This document shows, in pieces, positions 1 to 7,727 of a stretch of 34,012 nucleotides of DNA. The notes beneath the pieces were generated by a model. It made no database searches. It was not told the origin of the DNA and saw only the letters and a program-made list of their open reading frames with translations. A program made the position numbers and the translations under genes. Positions within the stretch are counted from its first letter, which is position 1. Every line of letters begins with the position of its first letter. Source of the stretch: Planctomycetota bacterium (GTDB lineage: Bacteria > Planctomycetota > UBA1135 > UBA2386); contig JADZDL010000210.1 of NCBI GenBank assembly GCA_020851075.1, positions 1 through 34,012 on the forward strand, read 5' to 3'.

Positions 1-1754
1 AGCGTCATGATGCGGTCCTCGAGCTTCTGGAACATCAGCGGATTGCGCACCTTGCCCGTTTCGATCGCCTTCTTGGGGGCGAACGCCGGTTCGGCAGCTT
101 CGGCCTTCTTCTGCGCCTTGTCGCGCGCTTCGGCCTCCGCGAGCCGCACGGCGCTGCGCTCGTCGGCAAGCACCTTCTGGCATTGTGCGAGGCCCTGATC
201 AAACGTGCGGATCGTGCCGTTCTCGACCCAGGCGACACGGTCGGCGACTTCTTCGACGAGTTTGCGATCGTGCGTGATCACGACCACCGTGCCAGGGAAC
301 TCCTTGAGCGCCTGTTCGAGGCCTTCGGTGCCCGCGACGTCGAGATGGTTGGTCGGCTCGTCGAGGCACAGCAGGTCAAACTCGCCGCGCGTCATGCGCG
401 CGAGGGACAGTCTCTGCTTCTCGCCACCGGATAGCTCCGAAACCGGCTTTTCGACGTCATCGCCGCAGAACAGGAACAGCGCCAGATGGTCGCGCAGCGA
501 ACGTTCGTCGATGGTGCGATCCAGTTCGCGCAGTGCTTCGAGAACGGTTCCATGCTGTGGCAGATCGTTCTTCTCCTGGCTGAAGTAACCGATGCGCAGG
601 TTGTGCGCGCGTCGGATCGCGCCGGCGGCTGGTTGCCCGATGCCGGCGAGCAGGCGTAACAGCGTCGTCTTGCCGGCACCATTACGACCGAGCAGCGCCG
701 TCACTTCGCCAAACCACACGCGCAGTTCGCCGTGTTCGAGGAGCACGCGCGAACCGGCTTTGACGGTCAGGTCTTCACACTCGATCGCGGTCTGCCCTTG
801 TTGGCCGCGCGTCGACGCCCCGAACGTGAGCTTCATCGTGGCTCGATTGCCCTTTGGCTTCTCAAGCAGTTGCAGGCGCTGCAAGCGCTTCAATCGGCCC
901 TTGGCCTGCGAACTCATGCGTCCCGCCATGTTGCGGCGGATGTACTCCATCTCCTTCTCGACGAAGTCGCGCTGGCTCTTGAACGCGCGCGCCTGCGTCA
1001 GCAGCGCGAGATCACGCTGTTGGCTGTAGTGCGAGAAGTTGCCCTTCCAGCGATTGGCGACGCCATCGGCGACCTCGACGATCGAGTTGGCGATGCCGTC
1101 GAGGAAGCGTCGATCGTGGCTCACGGTGACGACTGCGCCCGGATAGCGCACGACGAAGTCTTCGACGAATTCGATGCCCTGCAGGTCGAGGTGGTTGGTC
1201 GGCTCGTCGAGAATCAGCAGGTCGGCAGGCGTCGTCATCAGGATGGCGAGCTGCACGCGCGACTTCTCACCGCCGCTGAGCACCGACACGTCCTTGCTGA
1301 GATCGGCGAGTGGAAAACCGAGGCCGCTGAGCACCTTCTCGACCTGGTGTTTGCGGTCGTAACCGCCACCACTTTCGAACGCGGCCTGCAGTTCGCCGTA
1401 GTCGCGCAGCGCCGCTTCGTCGCCGGTCGCCATCTTCGCCTCGAGCGAACGCATGCGCTGTTCGAGTTCGCCGTGTTCGCCCGTGCCGCGCATCACGAGG
1501 TCCTGCACCGTGGTGCCCTTCGGCATCGCCGGCATCTGCGCACCGTAGGCGATGCGCAGGTTGCGGCGCGTATTTCGCTGGCCAAGGTCAGCATCGTCGA
1601 CGCCGGCCAGGATGCGCACCATCGTCGTCTTGCCGGCACCATTGTCGCCGACCACGCCGATGCGGTCCCCTTCGTCGACGCGCAGCGACAAGCCGTCGAG
1701 AATCGCGTCGGCGCCGAAGCGGCGCACGATCTTGTCGAGGGTCACTAGGGTCAT
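1..1754 (-). CDS. ABC-F family ATP-binding protein (3' end cut by window edge)
   Basis: This is a duplicated ABC ATPase with no membrane domain, the ABC-F (Uup/EttA/YheS-like) pattern. Members bind the ribosome and act in translation or antibiotic protection. Reading the minus strand from the ATG at 1754, both nucleotide-binding domains are complete. Domain one has Walker A GDNGAGKTT, signature LSGGEKSR, Walker B ILDEPTNHLD and switch SHDRRFLD. Domain two has GRNGAGKTT, LSGGEKQR, CLDEPTNHLD and THDRKLVD. Between them lies a basic, helical linker of the ABC_tran_Xtn kind, rich in Arg, Lys and Gln. About 584 codons are visible; only the C-terminal tail after an Ala/Glu/Lys-rich stretch is missing. 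It is divergent from the sialidase-like gene, with a 79-nt gap. The subfamily cannot be fixed without alignment. Confidence 0.93.
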   Translation of the reverse strand, partial: MTLVTLDKIVRRFGADAILDGLSLRVDEGDRIGVVGDNGAGKTTMVRILAGVDDADLGQRNTRRNLRIAYGAQMPAMPKGTTVQDLVMRGTGEHGELEQRMRSLEAKMATGDEAALRDYGELQAAFESGGGYDRKHQVEKVLSGLGFPLADLSKDVSVLSGGEKSRVQLAILMTTPADLLILDEPTNHLDLQGIEFVEDFVVRYPGAVVTVSHDRRFLDGIANSIVEVADGVANRWKGNFSHYSQQRDLALLTQARAFKSQRDFVEKEMEYIRRNMAGRMSSQAKGRLKRLQRLQLLEKPKGNRATMKLTFGASTRGQQGQTAIECEDLTVKAGSRVLLEHGELRVWFGEVTALLGRNGAGKTTLLRLLAGIGQPAAGAIRRAHNLRIGYFSQEKNDLPQHGTVLEALRELDRTIDERSLRDHLALFLFCGDDVEKPVSELSGGEKQRLSLARMTRGEFDLLCLDEPTNHLDVAGTEGLEQALKEFPGTVVVITHDRKLVEEVADRVAWVENGTIRTFDQGLAQCQKVLADERSAVRLAEAEARDKAQKKAEAAEPAFAPKKAIETGKVRNPLMFQKLEDRIMT

Positions 1755-1833
1755 GGGGGCAAACAGGATAACAAACGCGCGCCGCATCGGAACGGGCGCT
1801 TGCTCGTTGCTGGCCGGCCGGTACGAAGGGCGC

Positions 1834-3624
1834 ATGCGCCAACGACTGCCGTCGTTCTTCTGTCTACTGGCTCTCTCCTCGCTGGCATTGGCGCAGGCGC
1901 CATTGCGTTGGCTCGACCTCGACGGTGACACCGCGCGGCAGACGACCGTCGCGCGCGTTCCGGGCAAGTACCAGGGTCATCCGACCACGGTGCTGCTTGC
2001 GGACGGCACAACGATGCTCTGCGTGCATCCCGAAGGGCACGGCAAAGGCCCGATCGTGCTGCAGCGCAGCGGTGATGCGGGCCGCACATGGAGCGAGCCG
2101 CTGCCGGTGCCCGAAAACTGGGCAACGAGTCTGGAGACCCCGACGATCCACCGCTGCATCGACCCGCGTACGGGGACCGAACGGCTCGTGCTGTTCTCGG
2201 GCCTCTACCCGATTCGCAGCAGCATTTCGGCCGACGAAGGTGCGACGTGGACGTCGCTCGCGCCAATCGGCGACTACGGCGGCATCGTCGCGATGGCGAG
2301 CGTCACGCGGCTTGCAAACGGCGATTACGCGGCGTTCTTCCACGACGATGGGCGCTTCTTTCGCGAAGGGGGCAAACGCTCGCACTTCACGGTCTACCAG
2401 ACGTTGTCGAGCGACGGTGGGCTCACGTGGGGTGCGCCGGCGACGATCTGGAGCGGCGCGGACATGGACCTGTGCGAGCCGGGCGTCGTGCGCTCGCCAG
2501 ATGGCAAGCGCCTGGCGATGCTGCTGCGCGAGAACTCGCGCAAGAAGCCAGCGCAGATCATGTTCTCGGACGACGAGGCAAAGACCTGGTCGGCACCGCG
2601 CGACCTGCCGCTGGTGCTGTGCGGCGATCGTCACGTGGGCGCGTACGCGCCGGATGGTCGTTTGCTGATCTCGTTCCGCGATGTGATGCCTGGCAGCAGA
2701 ACCAAGGGCGATTGGGTGGCCTGGGTCGGCACCTTCGCCGACCTCGAGAACGGCCACGAAGGGCAGTATCGCGTGCGTCTATCGCGCAACTGGCATGCGT
2801 GGGATTGTGGTTACCCGGGCGTCGAAGTGCTCGCGGATGGCACGTATGTGCTCACCACCTACGGGCACTGGGAACCGGGCCAGACGGCATTTGTGCGCAC
2901 CGTTCGCCTGAAGCTCACCGAACTCGAAGAACTCGCGAAAGGGCCTGCGCCGACGTTCGGGCGCGAATCGATCACGGTGCAGTCCGTAGCGCGTGCGGAT
3001 GAGAAGTGGCAGAAGCGCATGCAATCACAGATCGAGAAAGCGCGCGCCGGTGGCCATCGCATCGCGTTCCTCGGTGATTCGATCACCCAGGGTTGGGAGT
3101 CGAATGGCGAAGAGCCGTGGCAAGCCACGTGGTTGCCGCGCCACACACTCAATCTCGGCATCGGTGGTGATCGCACGGAGCACGTGCTGTGGCGACTCGA
3201 CAACGGCCTGCTCCCGGCGCTCGCGGGCGCCAACAACGACCTGCGCGCGATCGTGATCATGATCGGCACCAACAACAGCAACGGTGAGGATGCTACCGCC
3301 GAGGAGATCGCGCTCGGCATCGAGGCAATCGTGAAGCGTCTGCGCAAAGGTGTGCCAAACGCGAAGATCCTGTTGCTCGCGATCTTCCCGCGCGGTGAGA
3401 AGCCGGGGTCGCAGCGAGCCAAGAATGCGCGCGCCAGCGAACTCGCGGCGGCGACGTTTGCGGGCGACGACCACGTCGTGAGTGCCGATCTTGGACACCT
3501 CTTCGTAGAGGCCGACGGCACGATCTCGAAGTCGGTGATGGGCGACTTCCTGCACCTTACGAAGCCTGCCTACCGGGTCTGGAGCGACGCGCTGTTGCCG
3601 CTCGTGGAGCCGCTGCTGCAATGA
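1834..3624 (+). CDS. Secreted sialidase-like (BNR/Asp-box) protein fused to an SGNH/GDSL esterase
   Basis: The 596-aa product starts with a clear Sec signal peptide (Leu/Ala-rich, ending A-L-A-Q near residue 21). The reading frame is open further upstream, but 1834 is chosen because the signal peptide begins there. Residues about 22-375 look like a six-bladed beta-propeller sialidase: four Asp-box motifs of S-x-D-x-G/A-x-T-W type sit near residues 79, 132, 192 and 245. Residues about 405-596 form an SGNH hydrolase with block I GDSIT (Ser416), block II GIGGD, block III GTNN (Asn480) and block V D571-x-x-H574, so the Ser/Asp/His set is complete. The esterase half resembles the PAF-acetylhydrolase-like branch. 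Likely role: release of acylated or sialic-acid-like sugars from glycans outside the cytoplasm. The substrate is unknown, and the sialidase catalytic residues were not verified. Confidence 0.9.
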   Translation: MRQRLPSFFCLLALSSLALAQAPLRWLDLDGDTARQTTVARVPGKYQGHPTTVLLADGTTMLCVHPEGHGKGPIVLQRSGDAGRTWSEPLPVPENWATSLETPTIHRCIDPRTGTERLVLFSGLYPIRSSISADEGATWTSLAPIGDYGGIVAMASVTRLANGDYAAFFHDDGRFFREGGKRSHFTVYQTLSSDGGLTWGAPATIWSGADMDLCEPGVVRSPDGKRLAMLLRENSRKKPAQIMFSDDEAKTWSAPRDLPLVLCGDRHVGAYAPDGRLLISFRDVMPGSRTKGDWVAWVGTFADLENGHEGQYRVRLSRNWHAWDCGYPGVEVLADGTYVLTTYGHWEPGQTAFVRTVRLKLTELEELAKGPAPTFGRESITVQSVARADEKWQKRMQSQIEKARAGGHRIAFLGDSITQGWESNGEEPWQATWLPRHTLNLGIGGDRTEHVLWRLDNGLLPALAGANNDLRAIVIMIGTNNSNGEDATAEEIALGIEAIVKRLRKGVPNAKILLLAIFPRGEKPGSQRAKNARASELAAATFAGDDHVVSADLGHLFVEADGTISKSVMGDFLHLTKPAYRVWSDALLPLVEPLLQ

Positions 3625-3794
3625 GCGCTGCGCAGCAGTGGTTCGAGGTGGTGCTGCGCAGCGACGTGACACCGCGGCTACGAGCGATTTGCTACCAGTG
3701 TGCCGCCACAGGCGACCACGCGAGGGTGCGCATTCGGGTTCACAATTGGCGGAAGGTGGAGACCGCAGCGAGGCTCGGCGAGGGATTCGTCTAG
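3621..3794 (+). CDS. Doubtful 57-aa ORF overlapping the SGNH gene stop (ATGA)
   Basis: An ATG at 3621 overlaps the stop codon of the preceding gene in an ATGA arrangement, as in translational coupling, and opens 57 codons ending in TAG at 3792-3794. I do not recognise the product; it is basic, with a Cys-x-x-Cys near residues 24-27 (C-Y-Q-C). The same frame stays open for almost 60 codons after the TAG, with protein-like composition, so this may be the remnant of a longer gene broken by an amber codon. It could also be chance, since long open frames are common at this G+C content. Confidence 0.25.
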   Translation: MSAAQQWFEVVLRSDVTPRLRAICYQCAATGDHARVRIRVHNWRKVETAARLGEGFV

Positions 3795-3892
3795 AGCTAC
3801 TTCGAGGGTCGCGATTTCCCACGCCTACAGCGAGCAGCAGTGTGGGAAGCCGATGCTTTGGGGGCAAATGCGGGGAGTGGGGATGTAGGCGA

Positions 3893-3918
3893 TGGCAGGT
3901 CTTGCCACCCGGATGGCA
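3893..3918. promoter_or_regulatory. Operator-like triple half-site upstream of parDE
   Basis: Three alternating half-sites lie in a row: TGGCA at 3893-3897, TGCCA at 3903-3907 and TGGCA at 3914-3918. They are spaced 10 and 11 bp start to start, about one helical turn. Ribbon-helix-helix antitoxins such as ParD commonly bind cooperatively to such arrays. The middle site lies inside the -35 box of the putative promoter, as expected for autorepression. Binding is inference. Confidence 0.5.
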
Positions 3919-3930
3919 GCGAGCTAGAGT
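3902..3930 (+). promoter_or_regulatory. Sigma70-like promoter of parDE
   Basis: TTGCCA (3902-3907, five of six to the -35 consensus) and TAGAGT (3925-3930, four of six to the -10 consensus) are separated by exactly 17 bp. Initiation would fall near 3937, at the first in-frame ATG (3938). The message would then be leaderless, or translation would start at the later ATG at 3968. Confidence 0.45.
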
Positions 3931-3937
3931 GGTCCGT

Positions 3938-4225
3938 ATGGCCTCAAACCAGAGCGACGACGCCGAAATGACCTCGATGAACGTCTCCTTACCGGAGCAG
4001 CTTCGAACTTTCGTCGCGGAGCGTGCCAAGGGCCGGTTCGGTTCGGCGAGCGAGTATGTTCGGGAGCTAATCCGCGAGGACCAGCGGCGCGCCGCTCAGG
4101 AACGCCTCGAGGAGAAGCTGCTTCTGGGTCTCGACAGCGGCGAGCCGATCGAGGTGACGCCGGAATACTGGGAGAGCAAGCGTAGGCAGCTTGTCGAGCG
4201 GCACCGGTCCAAGAGGCGCTCGTGA
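3938..4225 (+). CDS. parD: ParD-like ribbon-helix-helix antitoxin
   Basis: The product is 95 aa from ATG 3938, or 85 aa from ATG 3968. The short N-terminal strand MNVSLPEQL, followed by two helices with G-R-F-G-S-A-S-E-Y-V-R-E-L-I, is the typical ParD DNA-binding fold. The C-terminal half is charged and would wrap around the toxin. Family members usually begin within a few residues of MNVSL, which favours 3968; the promoter position allows 3938 on a leaderless message. The stop overlaps the toxin's GTG start (GTGA), so the pair is probably translationally coupled. It should neutralise the downstream ParE-like toxin and repress its own promoter through the half-sites at 3893-3918. Confidence 0.88.
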   Translation: MASNQSDDAEMTSMNVSLPEQLRTFVAERAKGRFGSASEYVRELIREDQRRAAQERLEEKLLLGLDSGEPIEVTPEYWESKRRQLVERHRSKRRS

Positions 4226-4551
4226 GGAGAGGACTTTGCGTTCGTCCAAGAGCGGATCGCGACATCGATGAAGCCGCCGACCACTACTTCTCCGAGGCCG
4301 GCATCGCCGTGGCGACCCGCTTCCATGAAGCGGTTGAGCAGGCGTGGAATGCGCTTTGCGAGCAACCCAAGCTTGGCGTTACCCAAGAATGGCTGTCATC
4401 GAGGCTGCGCGGATGTCGGAAATGGCACCTGCCCAAGCCTTTCCAGGTCTACCAAGTGTTCTACTGCGTGACCGAGGAAGTCATCGACATCGTGCGTGTG
4501 CTGCACGGCTCTCGTGACATGGAAGCGGTGTTTGATGAATCGGACGACTGA
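4222..4551 (+). CDS. parE: ParE/RelE-superfamily toxin
   Basis: A 109-aa basic protein starts at GTG 4222, overlapping the antitoxin stop by four bases. The N-terminal pattern R-P-R-A-D-R-D-I-D-E-A-A-D-H-Y matches the long helix of ParE/RelE-fold proteins, and the C-terminal strand V-R-V-L-H-G-S-R-D is the family's characteristic end. ParE homologues poison DNA gyrase, while RelE homologues cut mRNA on the ribosome; the ParD partner favours the ParE branch. The cassette sits between unrelated genes in opposite orientation, consistent with a horizontally acquired module. Confidence 0.87.
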   Translation: MRRGLCVRPRADRDIDEAADHYFSEAGIAVATRFHEAVEQAWNALCEQPKLGVTQEWLSSRLRGCRKWHLPKPFQVYQVFYCVTEEVIDIVRVLHGSRDMEAVFDESDD

Positions 4552-4568
4552 CCATCCGTTTGTTCGGC

Positions 4569-5852
4569 CTACATGATGCGGAACTCGCACGCATGCGTCA
4601 CCTCGGCGTGCACATACTCGACGAGTAGCGACCGCGGGTGCTTCAGCAGCTTGAACTGCTCGCGCAGTGTGCGGAGCAGGCTCGCGGAGTCGCTCACCGT
4701 GACCCCGTTTACCGCGGTGATGGCGGCACCTTCGGGAATCGCCAGCACCTTCAGTTCTTCGGGCACGTGCAGGACCCGGAAGCCGCGGTAGGCCATGCCA
4801 TCCTTGGTCTTGCCAAACGTGGCCTCGCCGAGCGAAGCGCCTTCGAGCGCCTTCAGGCCGGCTTCGAGGATCGCGTCGCGTTCGGGGCTTGGATGCAGCT
4901 GCACGATCGCGTTGTTGAGGTTGCGGATCGGTGGGAACAAGCCGCGGATCGCGAGGTCGGCCCAGGCTTGCAGGGCGCGAGGCTCTTCGTCGACGGTCGC
5001 TTCGCGCAGGTCGGTGGGCCCGATCACCTTCAGCACACCAATGGCTTCCGCGCGCACGGCGAGGTCTGCGGAGCCCAGCAGCTGGCGAATGCGCGGCAGC
5101 ACGGGTTCGAGCCAGACCACGGCGAGATCGCCGCGGATCCGGAACACTTCCTTCAAGAACCATAGGCCTTGTGCCTGATCGAGCGGTTCGTCGAGATCGA
5201 GCAGTTGGAAGAACGGAATCAGCCGCAGGTCGAGCAGGTGGTCGGTGTCGAGCGGCAGGCGCGTGATGCCGGCGGCCTTCGCGGCCGGACTGCCGGGCTG
5301 CGGCATCGCCTGGAGCGCGAGCTTCTTCTCGTCTTCGCTGAGGTCGCCGAAGCGCTTCTTCAGGTGCGCAGCCAGATACGCGATTGCGCGCGGAAAGGAC
5401 TCTTCGCGCGTCTTTCGCACCGGTTCGCCCGGGATGTGCGAAATGAGGTTCACGACGTAGTCGGGCTGCTTGCAGAAGAACCCCGCGTAGAACGCCGTGC
5501 GGCGATCGTCGGCGTTCTTGCTCATGCGCATGATCGCGGCGAGGTAGCCGGCATCGAGGCCGAGCTTGTCCACTTCGTCGCGGGTGGCGAGCCAGCTCTG
5601 GTTGTCGACAACCTCGCGACCTTCCTTGTCGAAGTCCTTCTTGCTTGTCGGGTCTTCGGCGATGGCGCGCATGCGCCGCAGGAGCAGGAACAGCTTGTCG
5701 GGTGGGGCGTAGACTTCGGCCGGATCGCGGAATGGCGACAGGATGTCCCGCTGCGGGAAGGCGATGGATTTGGCCTCCTGGGCAGCGAGAACGCCGCCCA
5801 CGGAAGCGAGCAGCAGGGCGGGAAGCAGACGGTGTGGGAGGCGGACCGACAT
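4569..5852 (-). CDS. Secreted helical-repeat protein with C-terminal PDZ-like domain
   Basis: The 427-aa product begins with a signal peptide (basic start, Leu-rich core, A-A-Q cleavage region near residue 24). The middle is mainly alpha-helical; residues about 225-285 (the stretch around V-W-L-E-P-V-L-P-R-I-R-Q-L-L) read as HEAT-like repeats. The C-terminus, about residues 356-427, looks like a PDZ fold: I-P-E-G-A-A-I-T-A-V-N-G-V-T-V followed by a helix and a final strand. No protease motif is visible, so it is probably a scaffold or binding protein in the periplasm or on the surface. The frame is open upstream, but the signal peptide sets the start at 5852. It follows the DUF445 gene after 71 nt on the same strand. 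Confidence 0.82.
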   Translation of the reverse strand: MSVRLPHRLLPALLLASVGGVLAAQEAKSIAFPQRDILSPFRDPAEVYAPPDKLFLLLRRMRAIAEDPTSKKDFDKEGREVVDNQSWLATRDEVDKLGLDAGYLAAIMRMSKNADDRRTAFYAGFFCKQPDYVVNLISHIPGEPVRKTREESFPRAIAYLAAHLKKRFGDLSEDEKKLALQAMPQPGSPAAKAAGITRLPLDTDHLLDLRLIPFFQLLDLDEPLDQAQGLWFLKEVFRIRGDLAVVWLEPVLPRIRQLLGSADLAVRAEAIGVLKVIGPTDLREATVDEEPRALQAWADLAIRGLFPPIRNLNNAIVQLHPSPERDAILEAGLKALEGASLGEATFGKTKDGMAYRGFRVLHVPEELKVLAIPEGAAITAVNGVTVSDSASLLRTLREQFKLLKHPRSLLVEYVHAEVTHACEFRIM

Positions 5853-5923
5853 GGCGGGGGGACTAGCAGGGACCAGGGGGCAACGTAACGGGGCGCGCGA
5901 AAATGTGCCGGTCCCCGGGGGGG

Positions 5924-6538
5924 CTAACCGTGGAACCAGAGGAACCCGACTTGCGCAAGACCGATCAAGGCGCCCAGAACTCCACCGAGCACTTCGATCG
6001 CGCGCAGCTCGCGGTTGGCGACCTCGAGGATGATGGCCTCGAGCTTCTCGATCGCGAACGCGGCGACCTTCTTTTCGACCAGCTGCGGCACGTCGAGGCC
6101 CTTCGAAAGGCCCTTCTCGACCTCGTCGAGCACACTCTCCTTGTGCGCCATCACACCCTGCACGATCGAGTTGCGGATATCGCGCACGCGCTCTTCGGTG
6201 AGGAAACCGCCGATCAGCGGCAGGCCGCGCAGTTCCTGGATCTTGGGCGCCAGGCCGCGGTCGAGCACGCCGTTCAGGATGCCGGAGAAGTCGAGCTTGT
6301 TGAGGCTCTTCAGCACGTCCTTGTGCTCGACCAGGTGGTTGCCGACGACCTTGCCGATCGCCTTGGCGAGGTCGGGCTGCCGGCGGCCAACCAGGCCCTG
6401 GATGCGAATGCCGAAGAAACGGCGCGGCTTGACGGGGCGGAAGATCATCTTCACCGCCAGCCAGTTGGTGCTCCAACCGATGACCGCACCGATGGCGGGA
6501 ATCGTGATCCAGGTCCAGACGTCAGGGATGGGGGGCAT
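5924..6538 (-). CDS. DUF445 family membrane protein
   Basis: A 204-aa protein with a hydrophobic segment at about residues 8-26, containing the family's G-W-x-T-N-W-L-A-V-K-M-I-F-R-P hallmark. A long charged helical middle follows, then a second membrane segment at about residues 184-203. This is the DUF445 (YheB-like) architecture, with both ends in the membrane and an amphipathic helical domain between. The function of the family is not settled. The frame is open upstream of 6538, but the hydrophobic start follows this ATG directly. The opposite-strand DUF1579 gene begins 151 nt away; that gap may hold both promoters, though I see no clear boxes. Confidence 0.85.
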   Translation of the reverse strand: MPPIPDVWTWITIPAIGAVIGWSTNWLAVKMIFRPVKPRRFFGIRIQGLVGRRQPDLAKAIGKVVGNHLVEHKDVLKSLNKLDFSGILNGVLDRGLAPKIQELRGLPLIGGFLTEERVRDIRNSIVQGVMAHKESVLDEVEKGLSKGLDVPQLVEKKVAAFAIEKLEAIILEVANRELRAIEVLGGVLGALIGLAQVGFLWFHG

Positions 6539-6689
6539 CGGGCGGCGGAGTATCACCGCGGGTCGGCCTGGGCTCAATGGCGCCGTTGGCTGTTGCGGGG
6601 GGTGGCCTAGGAGATCGCCGAATCCTTGTCGAACTTGAACGGGCCCGTTCGTCCAATGTGCCGTTCCCTCAGTATCCCTGGAGATGCCT

Positions 6690-7727
6690 ATGCAAACCGT
6701 TGCGCGTTCGACTCTCGTTGCGTTGCTTGTCCTGGCCCCCGCGGTGCGTGCCCAGCAGGGCGCCCCGGCGCCTGCCCCAGAACTCAAGGTCCTGCAGCCC
6801 CTCGTGGGCAACTGGAAGGGTTCGGGCACGGTGCACGAACCGGGCCATGACTCCAAGTGGACCGCGGACGGTTCCTACCAGTGGGTCTTGGGCAACTTCT
6901 GGCTGCGCGAGGACGTTTCGATCACCTTCGAAGGCAATCCGGTGCCGCTCGTGTTCCGCGCTTACATCGGCTGGGACGCGGAGAACAAGCGCTACATCAA
7001 CCTGTCGGTGAACAGCGGTGGTGAGCTGCAGTTCCACGAATTCGAGATGAAGCCCGACGGCACGATGGTGCAGATGATGAAGCAGCATCAGGGCGGCATG
7101 ACCTATTGCGAGCGTTCGCTGATGCAGGTGAAGGGTGACAAGTTCACGCACCGGATCGACCTGCTGATGCCCGAGGGCGAGTCGATCAAGATGATCGACG
7201 GCACCTTTGATCGCGTGGACTTCACCTTGGACATGCCAATGCCGAAGAGCACGTTCATGGGGCGCCCAGTGCACGCTTCGATGCAGAAGTTCGCCAAGTG
7301 GGTTGGCGAGTACGAGGTGCAAGGGGAGATGGTCATGATGCCTGGAACGCCGGCGATGAAGATCCGTGGTACCGATACCTACAAGATGCTCTACGCGGGC
7401 TCCGTGCTGCACGCCAACACGGTGGGCGAGGCGGAAGGCATGCCGGGCAAGTACGAAGCGGAGACCTTCTTTGCGTGGGATGAGAAGCGCGGCTGCACGG
7501 TGGTTGGCATGGTGAGCAACATGGGTGAGGTTGGCTTGCTCGAAGAGCGCTGGGCGCCCGAGGGCCTCGTCGGCACCATGTCAGGTCTCTACCAAGGTCA
7601 GCCGATGCTGTCGCGTTCGGTGATGACGTTTGACGCCAACGGCGGCCCCAAGGACATGGTCTGTCACTGCATGGCTGGTGCAGCGGCACCGTTTCAGAAC
7701 TTCAAGGCAACCTACGTAAAGAAGTGA
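6690..7727 (+). CDS. Secreted protein with two DUF1579 domains
   Basis: The 345-aa product has a signal peptide ending near A-V-R-A-Q. It contains two DUF1579-type domains, about residues 30-175 and 195-345. Each opens with an L/F-x-x-x-V-G-x-W/Y-x-x-x-G pattern (V-G-N-W-K-G-S-G and V-G-E-Y-E-V-Q-G) and continues as beta-strands resembling a lipocalin-like barrel. The domain has no assigned reaction. Start choice: GGAG at 6680-6683 lies six bases before ATG 6690, whereas ATG 6684 directly abuts it, so 6690 is preferred. The stop overlaps the GTG of the PHP lipoprotein gene (GTGA), implying coupled translation and possibly a shared role. Confidence 0.87.
   Translation: MQTVARSTLVALLVLAPAVRAQQGAPAPAPELKVLQPLVGNWKGSGTVHEPGHDSKWTADGSYQWVLGNFWLREDVSITFEGNPVPLVFRAYIGWDAENKRYINLSVNSGGELQFHEFEMKPDGTMVQMMKQHQGGMTYCERSLMQVKGDKFTHRIDLLMPEGESIKMIDGTFDRVDFTLDMPMPKSTFMGRPVHASMQKFAKWVGEYEVQGEMVMMPGTPAMKIRGTDTYKMLYAGSVLHANTVGEAEGMPGKYEAETFFAWDEKRGCTVVGMVSNMGEVGLLEERWAPEGLVGTMSGLYQGQPMLSRSVMTFDANGGPKDMVCHCMAGAAAPFQNFKATYVKK

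Noticed and set aside
732..1748. 338-codon plus-strand frame across the ABC-F gene
   Set aside because: The minus strand shows both ABC domains in full; the plus frame has no motif and is typical antisense open frame in G+C-rich DNA.
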